Source: Congeria kusceri
Lineage: Eukaryota > Mollusca > Bivalvia > Myida > Dreissenidae
Direction of reading: 5' to 3'
DNA length: 64,000 nt
Assembly (NCBI GenBank): GCA_027627225.1
Contig: CM051025.1
Location: 56,793,681-56,857,680, forward strand
Shown: positions 48,362 through 61,592 of the stretch, one piece after another
How the letters are laid out: each line of letters opens with the position of its first letter
Numbering within the stretch: the stretch's first letter is position 1
Position numbers and translations under genes: made by a program
The notes under the pieces: generated by a model
Seen by the model: the letters and a program-made list of their open reading frames with translations, nothing else
Databases searched by the model: none
Told to the model about the DNA's origin: nothing

Positions 48362-50470
48362 ATATAACACTATTATGAGCCAACAGTCTCCATTCTGGCA
48401 CCGAAGTAGATAGCAACGTTCAAAGGAATAAAATGTTCCACACAATATTGTCACCCATACAAGTCCACGATAGCACTGTTTGTGATGGTAGATATTTTCA
48501 GAAATAACAACAACAAACTCCACATCCACAGTCCTTCATGAGGCTTCCACGTCGAGAGATTGTGTACCATAGACACATCGTTCATAAATAAAACCAGTAC
48601 AGGGAGCGTATCAACACGCTCACTTTGATCAGTAAATACGTTCACAAGCCTTTTTGGTGGTTCACTGCTTGTGTTTAGAAAATATATTTCAGTGATTATA
48701 ATCTGACAGAGTAAACGATCATGGGCGCCGCTATTTTGATAATCACGAAGCCAAAGCGCAATATTATTTATTTATTTTTTATTTATGCTTATCAAATGAA
48801 ATATACGTTGGTTCTGTCGAATAACTGAAGTTGCTTACCAAGACTAAATGTTTCGTTTTACTTTATGGTTTATTTACAAAATACACGATGTTTATTTATG
48901 TAAAATGTTGCATTTATCGTCGTCCGACGGTTATCCGAAATATACAGGAAGACACCAATACGTTACGAACTGAGTCGATATTACCCGATTTCATTAGTGT
49001 GTGACTACCTTAATTTCGACTATTCCAAGTATAACAATTATCATCCATTTCTTCAAAACACAAGACAATCCTTTAATACAGGTTTATTTAAAATAAAGAC
49101 TAGAGAAAAGCATAAAGGTCTAATTACCCCAAAACGAAGTCACATCCTCAGGGTTACATCAGTTACTGTCAGTTAGATAATAAGCACATATGGTTGAGTG
49201 CAGGATGCATATAATTTGTAAAATACACTTTAAATTATATGTTTTGGTATATTTTGAGTTACAACGCATAGAATGTTTTGACATGCTGTTTTTTCAAAAG
49301 GTTATGTCCTCATCTTTCCAACAATGTATGGTGGATATATTGGAAAGTAGCTTGGTCATGGTAAAAAGTGAGATCCAATTTTGAATATTTTATATGAAAC
49401 AAAGAAGGAATTTATTTACGCATGCGTAACCTAAATCAGGTTGTGCAAACAATAAAATGCACTTACAATTAAGTGGCCCCATTGACCTCATATCGAATAA
49501 ACATTATACGCACTACTAACTACGTGTATTGCCTCTGCAATAAATGTGATACTTTCCTATAAAACTAACATCAGAAAAAGCTTTTAAATCATATTTGAAA
49601 ACAAAATAACAAAAGCATTAAAAAGTACACTATATAAACATACGAAAAACAATTCTAGTCCAGTTGTCCTTTCCCTACAAATAACACAAACTTGAAAAAA
49701 AAACTATTTATAGGGCCAAGATAGGAACACTTCCGTGAATTATAGATTCTAAATTTCGAAATACAGACATGTTATGCGAATAAGTGCTCCGTATGTGATC
49801 ATTTTCGACGGGCGAAAATAGCACTAATGAATGTTGATTAGGCAACCAAAGGTTCATTTTCTAATTGTAATAATATTTGTCACCCAGTGTGCATGAATTT
49901 CTACAAAGAGTCTTCCTGGGATGACCGCAATCAAATAATGATTTATGAAGAAATTATTGAGATTCGTTTCAGTGGATTTAAAGATTTAATAACTTTGTAG
50001 AACTTCTAATAATGCTACGTAATCACGAGTAGATCTAACAAACCTTTCAAAGCAATTAACAAACCAAACGACCTAACGGTTTTAAGGGGTCTAGTATATG
50101 GCAAGGCTATTATACAATCGCACTAATACTTTAGTTTTTCTTACAGAAGGGCTTTATCCCTTTCTGCCCCATAGCCACAATAGCGTTGCATAAATCAACT
50201 TTTTTTAAGGAATCCACTTAAAGAACATCGATTGTATACTGCAAATGAATACATGTAGTAAAGGAAACAGGACAGATGGCAACGGACAACAAACCACTGA
50301 CAAAAAGTAGCTCTACCTTCTAGATCAGATTGACTTAAAACAATGACGCCTAAAAGGCACTAAAATGTTGCAATTTTACAACAAAATAACTTTCAAGGTT
50401 GACCAAAACGTTTGTGAGTAAAATAAACAGTTTTTACACCCTACTGTAGTTAAATTATCATTCTAACATT
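48362..50470. other. Right flank of the giant element; no supported gene
   Basis: Minus-strand open frames at 48362-48645 (up to 64 codons beyond the element end) have no recognisable motif. The rest is AT-rich without exons I can support. Confidence 0.45.
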
Positions 50471-50479
50471 ATACTCGTT

Positions 50480-50800
50480 ATTTCTTCTATAGACAAAGAA
50501 CACAATTATCGTTGTTAAACAAACCAATATACAACGCAAAAAGTAGTCCCGAAATATAGTTCTTATTACAATTGCAAAAATATTTGTCAAATCATGTTAG
50601 AATCGAAATAATTTTCGCATTATCGCGGTTTATCGGCCAATAAACAACTCTTTGTCGTTCTGATGCGTGGCTATTAAACCACTCGGGCTAACGCCCTCGT
50701 GGTTTAATTGATACTCATCAGAACTCCAAATCGTTGTTTATTGGCCGATAAACAACGATGCATCCAATTCTATTTGTTAAGTCTAAAATATAATTACATT
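50480..50800 (+). repeat. Dispersed repeat with hairpin core, copy 2
   Basis: Same family as 7680-7980. The hairpin here is cleaner: GTTTATCGGCCAATAAACAAC pairs with GTTGTTTATTGGCCGATAAAC. Inside it is a second small stem, CACTCGGGCTAACGCCCTCGTGG, and a TTCTGATGCG / CATCAGAAC pair. Confidence 0.7.
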
Positions 50801-51569
50801 CGTTATCATTCTACGGCTTAGCTATTTTTCCAATTTAATACCAACTGCAAATGCAAGAACGATTGTATCACAAATCACAAAACTGACAAAGATGACCATT
50901 ATATCTCAACGGCGGTCTGCACACAAGAGTTAAAAGACAATTACGTCTTCTATCATTGAACTTGGACAAAATTCATAAGATCTATGCACATAAAAATGGT
51001 GTAGTATGCACACGTGTGAGGACATCTTTGTTCCAATATCCAAATCAAACTATCATTTCACATTCATAACTGTCACCAGAACAAACAACAGAAAGAGATA
51101 ATAAAAAACATAAACATACATCTGGCAAAAGTGTAAGGCCATTTGCCTATGTACACTGTCCCATCGCTACTTGAATCTTAAAGTGTAAGTTTGATAACGT
51201 ATCAGATTGTAATTACCGGGTACGCATGTCTCTTTGTCTTTCCATTTAAAACGAAACACAATAATTTATAATTTGAATGCCATGATATAGTTAAACCAAA
51301 AGAACAATGAATACGAACGAATGAATATATTTCGTGTATTCCTTCTAAAATAGTATTGTACGATCTCAAATAAAATGGGTGCATACAATGTTTTCTACAG
51401 ATTTGATAATACAGTTAACATCACTTGATAGTTGTGGTCCTACAGTTACATTTAGTAAGTGGTGGCTTTGCTGTTTTTGGATACAACTACTCTACTAAAA
51501 AAGACAAAAGTAAAAACACGAGAACATTTTTTTTGCTTTTGCAATTAATACACAATACAACCGAGGACT

Positions 51570-51816
51570 GTCGTGGGAAACCCGGGCTTAATGCATGTGC
51601 GTAAAGTGTCGTCCCGGATTAGCCTGAGCAGTCAGAACAGGCTAATCCAGAATGACACTGTCCGCTTTTATAATATTTTCTGTTTCTAGGAAGTCTCTTT
51701 TAAACGTCAATCCAATGTAGGCGGAACGTGTCGTCCCGGATTAGCGTGTGCGAACTGCGCAGGCTAATCTGGGTAGATACTTTACGCACACGCATTCAGA
51801 CCGATTTTCCAACGAC
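51570..51816. mobile_element. MITE with GTCG(T/T)GG termini, ~247 bp
   Basis: Left end GTCGTGGGAAACCCGGGC and right end complement GTCGTTGGAAAATCGGTC. Both arms continue with AATGC.TGTGCGTAAAGT. Internal pairs are GTCGTCCCGGATTAGC and GGCTAATC. It lies 3' of the Cys-rich membrane-protein gene. Confidence 0.75.
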
Positions 51817-52031
51817 ATTATCTTAATATCAATATTTGTATCACTCTGGATGAAAATATTAATAAGTACGTTTTAGTTCTTTTTGTGTGTTAAACTAAAT
51901 GACATGATATAATGATAATACACGTATAGATGGAAATCTCTTCCTAGATATAACAACTTGCATCCTTTTGTTTGTACTAATATTACGTCCTATTGCATCG
52001 ACTCGTATTACTTCCCCTGGCATCAGCGCAG

Positions 52032-55000
52032 TTACTGGTTGTACCCGGCGTGCATGACGTTCGTGGTTTGAGTGGAAGACATAACCACGTGAGTCTCTGG
52101 AATATAATTTAAGGACATGCATTTAAATACATGAATCATATCATGTAACACCCCTGTGTTACCACCTATGTGCAATTTTATATTCATAACGTAAGACTGT
52201 AAAGTAGTTTTAATCTTTACTTTAGAATGCATTCGCTAGGGTGGACGAGAATCTTACTTTATAACACTATTGCTCGTAAGATGCATGTAATGATTACGTC
52301 ATAGACGCGTGATCTTTATTATCCAATCCCGTGCAACCTGTGGCACTTCTTTCAAATGTATATACAATACTTCGTTGTGTCACAATACAAATGGAGCACT
52401 GATACTGTGATAAGTGTTTCATTTCTCATTGGTTGTTCGATGTCGCATTTACGATTGTACAGCCGTAACTAGAATTGTCACATGAGTGTCGATTATTCTC
52501 CTACAATATGACAATGTCACAAAACTATGGCATCCATTCGAAAGAAATGGACACAAAGAGAATGCTTAAATTTGTGAATGTTTAACAGTGTATTTGGAAA
52601 ATTTCAATAGGAGCCATAACTCTGTCAACATTTAGTGGTTTGTAACCAAAGTCGAACTTGACCTGTATTCTTCTAAGATGTTACACATGTGTACCAACAA
52701 TAATTTGAATATGTCAAGCCTTTCTTGAGAGAAACCATGAAAACCAACAGACCGACAAGTTCACTCCTATATATCCCAGTTTGTGGGGGTATAATGATGG
52801 TAAAAATCCTATTATCTCAATGTCATTACATAATATATTTCAACTTAAAATGGTAGAAAACAATCCTTGCTTCGTATCAAATGTGTCATTTTTCTCACGC
52901 AAATTCAGACAAAGACTGATATGAACAAAGCCGTTTATTTTGCTCTGCAATTGCATATTGTTTCATGCTTCGATTGCAGTTTTTGTTTTGTTTAGATCTA
53001 AGGTTGCGTTGCGTTCCGTTATGTAGTTGTACTCGGTAATGATATGCTGTTTTGCTCTACAGCGTTCATAATATGCAAGCATGTACAGTGTTTATATTCC
53101 GGTTGATAAATGCAGTGTGTTCAATTAGATTTGCAAAGTTACATACGTATCGTGGGTTCCGTTTTGTCTCGCTTTCTGTTCTATTTTCATACCAAGTTTT
53201 AAGTTAGACAGACCGTCCCAATTAAATTCATATTCATATTCGAATGCTGTTTGATCAAAACCGGTAACATGTGCATACACGTCGGAAAGTTACAAAACCG
53301 GATCCTGCTTTATTCAAATGCAAGCTGACACAACAGTATTTTCAATCACTTTATGCAGATCTTAAGGTTTACAGTACCCATTTAAATCATATTAAATTAT
53401 TTAAAAACGAAATAAATGTGTTATGATAAGCACATAATTGTTAAACATAACTATTGTTATAAATAATAATAATAATTTTAATGGTCAATGTCCCTTTGAT
53501 GCAACCATAAGAAGCTTGTGATGTGAATAACAATATGCATTCAATTAATTAAAACGTATGTGCCATCACGTGTTTGCTTAAAGCTGACAGAGAAATGTTA
53601 TTTATTTAAGCTCATGTCGGTTGAACAATCATAAAATGCATTGATTTTTCCGTCAACTGACACAACTGAGCATACTTTCTGATCTAACCATACGATAAAC
53701 ATGTGTTGTGCAAACAGACTCTTCCCTGAAATGTCATGAATCACGTCGCAACAAATGGCTAAACTGCAGAAGGCTTCTGCAAGTAACTAAAGTAATAGCT
53801 ATATTATGTTACAAGTGTACGGATGACTCCCCAGATATGCAACAAAAATCACAGTCAATGAAATGTTCTGCAGCATATTAGGAAATAGCGCTGACGTTTA
53901 AGCCTCAGTCACACATTCCCGACTATGGCTCCCGATAGCGTCCCGACAGCGCTACGAATTATAAAAAGTCGGGAATGTCGGGACGCTGTCGGGACGCTGT
54001 CTGGAGGTGTCGGTACGCTGTCCTTAGAATCGGGAATTATCAAGACATGTTCGGCGTGATCGACCAAGCACTCTCGACAGTTAAGGTTTGTCTTAACATT
54101 CGGGAGACTCAGCCGAATTTGTATAGTCGGGATTCTGTCGTGATAGATTCGGCTGTATGGTTCAAATTCGGGACGGTGTCGGGACGTTATCGGGAAAATG
54201 TCTTGTGGAACGGGATTGATAATGCATTATAAATTATATAGAAATATAACGTCTGGAGTATTGCGGCAGTCACAAATTCCCGATTATGGCTCCAGACAGC
54301 GTCCCGATAGCGCAACGATACAAATAAGCAAACAGTCGGGAATGTCGGAAAGTTGTCGGGACGCTGTCGGAACACTGTCGGGAAAGTGTAGGATCGCATT
54401 CGGGAGAATCGGGACGCTGTGGGGACTCTGTCGAAACGCTGTCGGTACATATTCGATCTAATGATAAAAAAATTGAATTTCGAGCCCCGAATCTCAGAAT
54501 ATTGTCCCGACTTTTGATATATTTGATTCGGGAAGCTGTCTGCTCAAGAATGGCAGTGGAAATCGGGAATGTGTGACTGAGGCATTACATAAACCTCTTT
54601 ACTCTGAAGAAGGGCGAAATGTGCAAAACACGCGTTTAATACCGAATACAAACTGCACGATTAGTGCATTCAAGCATTATACGTTATTTAGCTTAGGACG
54701 TACACATTTGATTCTATGTTTAGCGTTTCGAAATCTACCAACCAGGCAGAAAAAACAAACAATGATTTGAAACAAAACATTTTTCATTCACAATTTATTC
54801 ATGGCAGTGGTCCAAGCTAAAGCAAATGTTTACTTGCCAAGCTACTTTTTAACACAGTATTTTAACTGTGTAAATTGACCAGTTGCAAACTTTTATTTCA
54901 AATATTGGTAAAACGCCTAAAAGTCTTTTTTTATACACGCTTTTCGATTTTTATATTGCCAAATTGTTTTTTCGTTCAGGAATCCGAAAACCTACCAGCT

Positions 55001-58000
55001 CGAGGACGCTAAACAATGAATCAAATTGGTATGGCCTTAGCATATATATCCTCGCACTGACTCGCCTTTGGATACGTATGATTTTCCTTCACTTAACGTA
55101 GCGTGCATGTAAATCTGCAAACCAGACCTAGATTTATGCTTTATGTACTGCTAGCGATTACAATCACCTGTGCAAAAATTGAATTGTTTGAGACCGACAC
55201 TCGTTCATGTTGTGAAAGGGTGCAATAAACCTGCATTGTTAACTGAGTGTGCGAGCTTACAAAGCGTTTATTGTACATGTATTGAAGTCATTTTATAATG
55301 TCAAGTTTAAAATGCAGCTCGTTTACTACTCAGATCGTGTTATAGCTTGAAATGTTTAAACATTCCATGGAACTGAATTAAGTTCGTTTGTTAACAATTT
55401 GTTTTGTCCCTGGCAAAAACTTTTTAACGGATTTGAATGAAAAATCCTGGACAGATTGGATGGAAATGGGTCAATGAACGACTTATTAGATTTTGATTGT
55501 GTTCCGGATAACCGTCTGGATCCAGGAAATCTTAAAATGTTTTTGTTTTCTCATTGGAAGATAAAGCAAATTGTCACAATATGCTGTGTTATTAATTAAC
55601 TTTACAATATTATGCACACTATCAGTGAAAATGCAATACTTCTATCAGTTAGCACGAGTAAATCAAACGATCGACTGTTCCTGTATCAATTCAACTGTTC
55701 CTGTATGGGAACAAAGCATTGTGATAGGCTAAAACCAGTGCATGTAGAAACTATGAAATGTCGATGTCTTTTTCATTGGTCATTGGAACTGTTCCTTAGT
55801 ATGAAATTGAAAACATGGAAGGTTTTCCTGGAAATAAATTGATGCCATCTTGAAATAAATAAATAAAGCACAGATATTCGGAATTGTACAATTTTCATGC
55901 GTAATTACTAAGTCATGACTAATTTAATTCAATAATGTTAAGCTGATAAATAAAATACTTATTAAATAACATTATAAAACTAATCAGTTCAATGTATGGC
56001 ATGTGGTTGTATTTGAATGGTGGAGGTCTGTGCGTTCAGACTTCGTTCTAGTGTTTATATTGAGCAGATTGAATGATGAACTGAAGGAAACACAACTAAA
56101 CTCACGTGGCACGGCTGAATGGATGACCAGTCCACTACTGGCACTGCGACGACAGCAGGCGCAGCAACCGCAGCAGCAGCAGCACGTCAGGAGCACGATC
56201 AGCCCGAGCAGTACAAGGCCACCAACGATTGGCACCCAGCTGAAATAAGAGAAGTGAGTCATTTGTGCCGAGGTTGGCCTTTGTTACCATGTCATTTTTA
56301 TTTAAACAGTCATGATAGCATTATGTTTACTAGTATTTGAATACATGATGGTTACTTAAAATGCTACATTTTTAATTATAAGGTTAATGTAAGCGTGCAA
56401 AAGTGTACTAACAGACTAGTTCAAGAAAGATTTTTTTTTTGTAAATAACAGTCCACCATAAGGTGATTGTGTCAGATAAAGCTTGTCTGGCGGATATAGC
56501 AAAGGTTTATCCGGAAGGTATATAACGCCGATTCGGGGCAAAGGTAGGGCCCTATTCCCCCACCAGTGGAGTATATAATTTCCCTACAAATCTCAAAATA
56601 CACCCCTTGGAGTCTTGAGTTAATGCATGATGATAAAACCAACATAATTTTATCAATATTTTTAGGTTAAAATTAAAGGTGGGGTGGAGCTTCGTTAAGT
56701 GTTTGTGTAACAGGCAGTAAAATTGATATGAAATAAATCTTTTTGAAATATGTGTTTCACTTCTAAATTTTAGTAATCCACCCCCGACAATATGGGTCTT
56801 CTCCTGTCCTGCCACCCTTCCCTAAAAGGCTAAAAAAAAGTGTTAGGTTTGTGTCGTGCATACACGTGTTCCCTGATCCAGAGTTCCAGGCAAGAGTCCT
56901 GGTCTTCTTCATGGACCTGGCGCCACGAGTCGTCACAGCACTCCTTGTATTTGGACAGGTCAGGCTTCCAGCAGCAGTAGTTTTCGCACAGCTCCGTGGG
57001 ATGGTAGTCTCCAAACAAGTCGGTGTAGCTCGAACAACACTGGTATCCATAGCAACCGTCCAATGTTACTGGAAAAGTAAATATTGTTGAAAATGCATTT
57101 ACAATGGTGTCCTTAAAATGTTATTCATGGTCGAGTACTCTTCAGGGAAAACTAGTGCACGGATAAGAATGTCCTATTAAATATCACAAATAAACGGATT
57201 CGATACTCCAATTGGTGAGTTTGCTTATGATTTGCAGACGTAAATACGTGATTAGTGGTTAGAGATGGCGACACAAAGCAGAAACAACACAGAAAACTGT
57301 TTTGCAATACAATGATTGTTCAACTGCGTGATAATACAACTTAAAAAGGAGATATACAGTTGTACTGTGTAAAGAAATATAAAACGTATAGATATTAATC
57401 AATTTATGATATTCTTCCACAATTTTATGAACATTACATTTTCTCCATGGTATTTCTTAAGGTGAGGTTTAAAAACAGACACGCCGCTTCCACCCTGTCT
57501 AAATCCGCCTATGATTTGCAGTTGAGGAATTATACACTAGTCAAAAGTCCAAAGCAGCCACTAAAATAATGGGCTTGTTACGTTCTTGTTGTTTGAACTG
57601 TGACTGTTTCATTTTTGGGGTTCTTACGTTGTTGTTGTTTTGATAAGTTTGTGTAATATGAGATGAATCAAATGTTTTATAAATCAGGAAAAATATTATT
57701 GTTCCTAGTTATCATTCAAGACTTAAAACATGAAAAATGCGTTCGGTCTAAAATACATAAAATATCAGTTGGCTGCTTAGAACGTTTGAGTAGTATATAT
57801 TTTATTAATTAGCCTACTACCAGGTGTTTGAAACGCATAATAAAAAAACATAACAAATGAAATCACTCTAACATTTAGTAACATGTATGTTTCTGGTACC
57901 TCTGAATTCGCGTATTCTTATGAAAATAGCATTCAAATAGTCTGATGCTTATGCTGCTTGCTAAACCACTATATACACAATACAGCACATTCAGCAACAT

Positions 58001-59462
58001 TATCAACATTTCCTTCAAGAGAAATTGTTATAAGTGGCACTTTGTATTTACACAAGTTATGCAATACGCTTAACTTTATCGTTACTTCTCTATCGGTGAT
58101 CGCATAAAGATGCAATTAACTGCTAAAATTATAACAGAGAAAATGCAATAAAACAATTAATTTTATTCCGACACAAAATTATTTATTTTTGTAGCAGACA
58201 AAGCATTAATCCGCCTACCAACATAACTTACTAGTCACTGAGATTAGTTTGAGCTTCTTTATATATGACTGTGCAACACTAAGTCATAATTTAGCCTATG
58301 TAAAACACACTTTTATCACATGTTATACCTTGTTCTCCGTGTAATACAGCCATTACGAATATTTTTATCTTACACATGTGTAAGATAACATTTTGAGCGT
58401 TTTTATTGGCTACATATTCTTTGGCTGACCAATGGCATGACGTTATTTTGGTGAAATGACGTCGTCAACATAAAATGACGTCATGTCAATTCACAACTTT
58501 TAGGATTTATCAACATGTTTTGGTAAAATAAGAATTAGGTGGGGTTTTTTCCTTTGAAAAGCATGTGATAAAAACGATCTGACACTCGTCATTTCATACC
58601 ATATTTTATTGAACTCGTCCAGGAAATTCGTTAGTAGGCTCGCTTACTAACAAAATTCCTGAGCTCGTTTAATGAAAAATGGTATGAAATAACAACTCGT
58701 GTCAGATTCTATATATGTTGTGTTGTACGGTTTCTTTCTTCACGCTTGAAGGCACTATGACTATGTCTACGAAACAAGGAGAACAGCAGAAAACAAATAT
58801 GACATTTATATAAATTAAATTAATATTGGCATATGATAAAGGCATAATAAAACAAATATAATGGAATAACTTAAGAGTTTACGCATTCTGAGAAAAAATA
58901 CATAGTTTAGGTTGTGTTTGGCCATTTTCTTGTTTACATTTTGACGACAGATTTGTGGCTATCTTAAATAACCATAGTTTTCACATGTATTCGACAAATC
59001 TGAACAGCAGAGATGGTTAATGCTGTATAGACTGCTACTTGTTTTTACGACTCAGACTTGACTTCGAGACACCACTCTGGATTCTTTTTTTTCAAATATT
59101 TGTGTGTAGATCTACTTGTTTGTTATCGAAAATCTTATAATGTTATTTATACGTTATATACATGTACTTTCTATGCATTTTGTATTGCTCATTGCGATAA
59201 CAGTATTGCAATAAATTTGTTGAAGGATATCGATTAAAGAGCGCCCAGTAATCGAGTATACATCATTATCATACTGTGTGTACTTATATCAATACATCAT
59301 AAACTATACATTGATATTTTAGCTGTGCTGTTAACTGTTAAGAAATATGACTGTTACTAAAATGTACATTTAAAACACGAACATATAGTTGAAACATGTT
59401 TACTCACCATGAATCACAACAAAACACGCGACAATCACTGTAAATGCTCGCATGGCTGCCAT
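52032..59462 (-). CDS. Small Cys-rich single-pass membrane protein (Shisa/CYYR1-like), four exons, 152 aa
   Basis: Exons on the minus strand: 59408-59462 (signal peptide MAAMRAFTVIVACFVVIH), 56864-57068 (ectodomain), 56106-56239 (membrane segment) and 52032-52096 (tail), 459 nt, all phases compatible and GT-AG. The ectodomain, residues ~20-87, has paired cysteines (CYGYQCC, CENYCC, ECC, SC). Residues 90-105 form one transmembrane helix, followed directly by a run of cysteines (TCCCCCGCCACC), likely palmitoylated, then SSGLVIHSAVP and a short tail ending MHAGYNQ. This layout (signal, Cys-rich ectodomain, one helix, Cys cluster, short cytosolic tail) matches Shisa- and CYYR1-like adaptor proteins; which of these it is closest to is unsure. 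Donors GTGAGT, GTATGC and GTGAGT support the model; the second is the weakest. Confidence 0.75.
52610..52800 (+). repeat. Single-unit copy of the 30.1-kb tandem element
   Basis: Contains GCCATAACTCTGTCAA, GTGGTTTGTAACCAAAGTCG, TGTTACACATGTGTACCAA and the closing GACCGACAAG ... GTTTGTGGGGGTATAA. It falls in intron 3 of the Cys-rich membrane-protein gene. Confidence 0.75.
53901..54584. mobile_element. MITE, 684 bp, TTA duplication, internal CGGGACGCTGTCGGGA repeats
   Basis: Termini GCCTCAGTCACACATTCCCG and CGGGAATGTGTGACTGAGGC are perfect inverted repeats, flanked by TTA at 53898-53900 and 54585-54587. The interior holds many CGGGACGCTGT / ACAGCGTCCCG units on both strands. It lies in intron 3 of the Cys-rich membrane-protein gene. 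Duplication and layout match the MITE at 42265-43080. Confidence 0.82.
57100..58570. other. Intron 1 of the membrane-protein gene, no other gene seen
   Basis: AT-rich, no supported exon. A TTACACATGTGTAAG palindrome (58371-58385) and a cluster of TGACGTCA-like sites (58439-58490: CATGACGTT, ATGACGTCGT, AATGACGTCATG) stand out. Confidence 0.45.
58574..58710. repeat. Hairpin (foldback) element, ~137 bp
   Basis: Arms ATCTGACACTCGTCATTTCA and GAAATAACAACTCGTGTCAGAT pair, followed by TACCAT / ATGGTA and GAACTCGTCCAGGAA / TTCCTGAGCTCGTTT, with the loop near 58640. Foldback MITE type. Confidence 0.7.
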
Positions 59463-60067
59463 TTGCATTAATTCGTCGTGCCTTTGTGAGTGATTCATAA
59501 AACATTACACGTTTCCAGAAAAACTTATTCTAAAAATAGACGCTGCATTTGCCCATTGATTTCAAATATAAGGGGGACTATTCTATGTACAGCGTTAGTG
59601 ATGCCGGTGAATATAAATCGGCTTAATAACACTTGCATATTCAGTCTATAGTCTAGTATAAGCCTAAAGGGGAAATAATGTGTCATTGAAAGCATTTGTA
59701 TATGTTCATCAACTTAAATGGATAAACGCATAAGGCGTTTGTCACGCGAAACTAGAAATTATTCCGTATATTTTGTTGATTTTTTTAAACACTAGCGTAG
59801 ATCTACGTGTTTCACTTTTATATCGTTACGGGTAAACTACCAAATGGTGAAAAAACGTTCATCGTCGAAACCCACGTTCGCTCACGCCACGCTTCATGAT
59901 CGACCGTGGGCGATTTGGCTATAGTGCGAAATTATTAACCTGACACTCATTAATCTTCGTGACAAACCGTACGTGTGTTCGGTTGTTTGCGTTGTTTTGG
60001 ACAAGTTTCTATTATAGGAATTTATGTTGATATATAGATTTAAATACGGGATAGCGAGAGTGATATC

Positions 60068-60130
60068 TAATGGTCGTGTGGTATAAGTGCTAGCGCTTCA
60101 CGCCATCGAACCGAGTTCAATTCTGTCGGA
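60068..60130 (+). tRNA. tRNA-like sequence in left arm (degenerate)
   Basis: AATGGTCGTGTGGTATAAG resembles box A and CGAGTTCAATTCTGTCGG resembles box B at the usual distance. Acceptor pairing is poor. Probably a SINE or tRNA relic. Confidence 0.3.
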
Positions 60131-60347
60131 CAATGACTTTTTTTAATGTTATGAGTTATTCTTAAAATATGCAGATCGTGATATATTAATAACAAATGTA
60201 GAATATTTTAATGTGTTACTGTTATGTTTGAATTATTTTAATAGTACATTTAGCAATATTTCAATTACAATTACACACTCAATGGATAAATCTTGGAAAA
60301 CGTGAGAACAAACCCGCAACAAAATGTGTCAAATAAAATGTTTATAA

Positions 60348-60425
60348 ATGTCGATGCCGAGACTCGAACTCGAAACTTGGAAACGCAAGCGCGGAGTCTG
60401 TTCCACTACACTATTCGCGCTGTAC
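60348..60425 (-). tRNA. tRNA-like sequence in right arm (degenerate)
   Basis: Minus strand: AGCGCGAATAGTGTAGTGG (box A-like) and GAGTTCGAGTCTCGGC (box B-like). The region between is longer than normal. It mirrors the tRNA-like sequence at 60068-60130. Confidence 0.35.
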
Positions 60426-61564
60426 GATATCTAAACCAATACGATATCAATTTACATTGTAGTATTGCCTACTCTACGCTCCATATATGTCGTGGTATCT
60501 ATAAATAAATCCCGATTGCATACGGAATATTCGTGAGTGTCAAATTAATAATTTCGCACTATCGCAAAACTGCGTACTCATGAACAATTAAGGAGACATC
60601 TCATTGGTTCCGTGTCCAAGTCGGCATGGAAAATTCAACCAATCGAAACGACCTGGTATCAAAATAGTCGCACGCAGGCGGTGTTCGCTTTTATCATATT
60701 TACCGTTATCCTGCACGTGGTCGGTTTTTGAGCGGTGCGTACTCAATGACTTAGTAACCGGTCGACTGATAATTGTGTTCCAGACCTCATTCGAGCAGTA
60801 TTCAACGTTACCTAAAATTTCATTGTAATTTCATGGGTCAGCAGCTGGCTCATCAGTATTCATGAAAACAAACTTTCGACAGGCTATACACCGATCCGGG
60901 ATTTGTCACGGAAAGTTTAAACTCCTCCCCAGCTATTGTTAACGGATTCATTTCTATTCATCGAAAATCACAAATATTAACACGTGCTCATTCAAATATC
61001 ACAAACATAATGCAAGTGCTCTTTTGTGTGAAATAGTTTAACCGCTAAACCGTGATATCCAAGTGCGATGATATGATAACATTGCAGACTAAACTGAATA
61101 TGATTGACATTTGTGGAAGCGTCTATTCTTCCACGGTATATAATGTAGAGGTAACGGAATATATACCGTGGATTGACCATTTGGCGGGCCTTCGGGTCGG
61201 TCGGTCTAGTCGAGCACTGCTAGCGCTCTATGTGCTGAGCTAGCGGGCGGTGCTTGGCTGCTCGGTCATATGGTTTTCAACCGGTACCGAGGGTAAATAA
61301 ACTCAACTACTACTATATATACCGTGGGTTTCGACGATGAAATAAGTCACGCCAGGCTAATGGCTAGTGCGCCAGAGACTTTGGGAGACTTTGGGACACA
61401 ATATGTTATTTTCTCTGTTTGTAATTAAATCTTAGTGTTGTTGTTGTTTGTCTTCCTATGTTTTATATCATCAATTTTTTGTTCTTATTGTCGGCATTGT
61501 TATCCGTCTGGACACGTGAATAAGTAAAAGATTGTTTCTTTGCGGTAACGCGACTCAGAATTTT

Positions 61565-61592
61565 CAAGTTCATATATATATATATATTTAAA
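61565..61592 (+). repeat. (TA)n microsatellite
   Basis: Short ATATATATATATATATTTA run followed by an A/G-rich stretch with GGGAGGGGGGAG. Confidence 0.6.

Larger units (their letters stand above)
59905..60570. repeat. Inverted-repeat element with a tRNA-like sequence in each arm
   Basis: Outer arms: ATAGTGCGAAATTATTAACC with TGACACTCA on the left and TGAGTGTCAAATTAATAATT with TCGCACTAT on the right. Facing inward, each arm carries a GATATC box followed by a tRNA-like sequence: + strand near 60070-60130, - strand near 60348-60428. Confidence 0.6.

Noticed and set aside
53975..54461. ORFs of 85-87 codons on both strands
   Set aside because: They lie within the CGGGACGCTGT MITE; both-strand openness comes from the GC-rich repeat.
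56003..56340. Plus-strand Gln/Ala-rich ORFs
   Set aside because: They are antisense shadows of the minus-strand exon encoding the transmembrane helix and Cys cluster.
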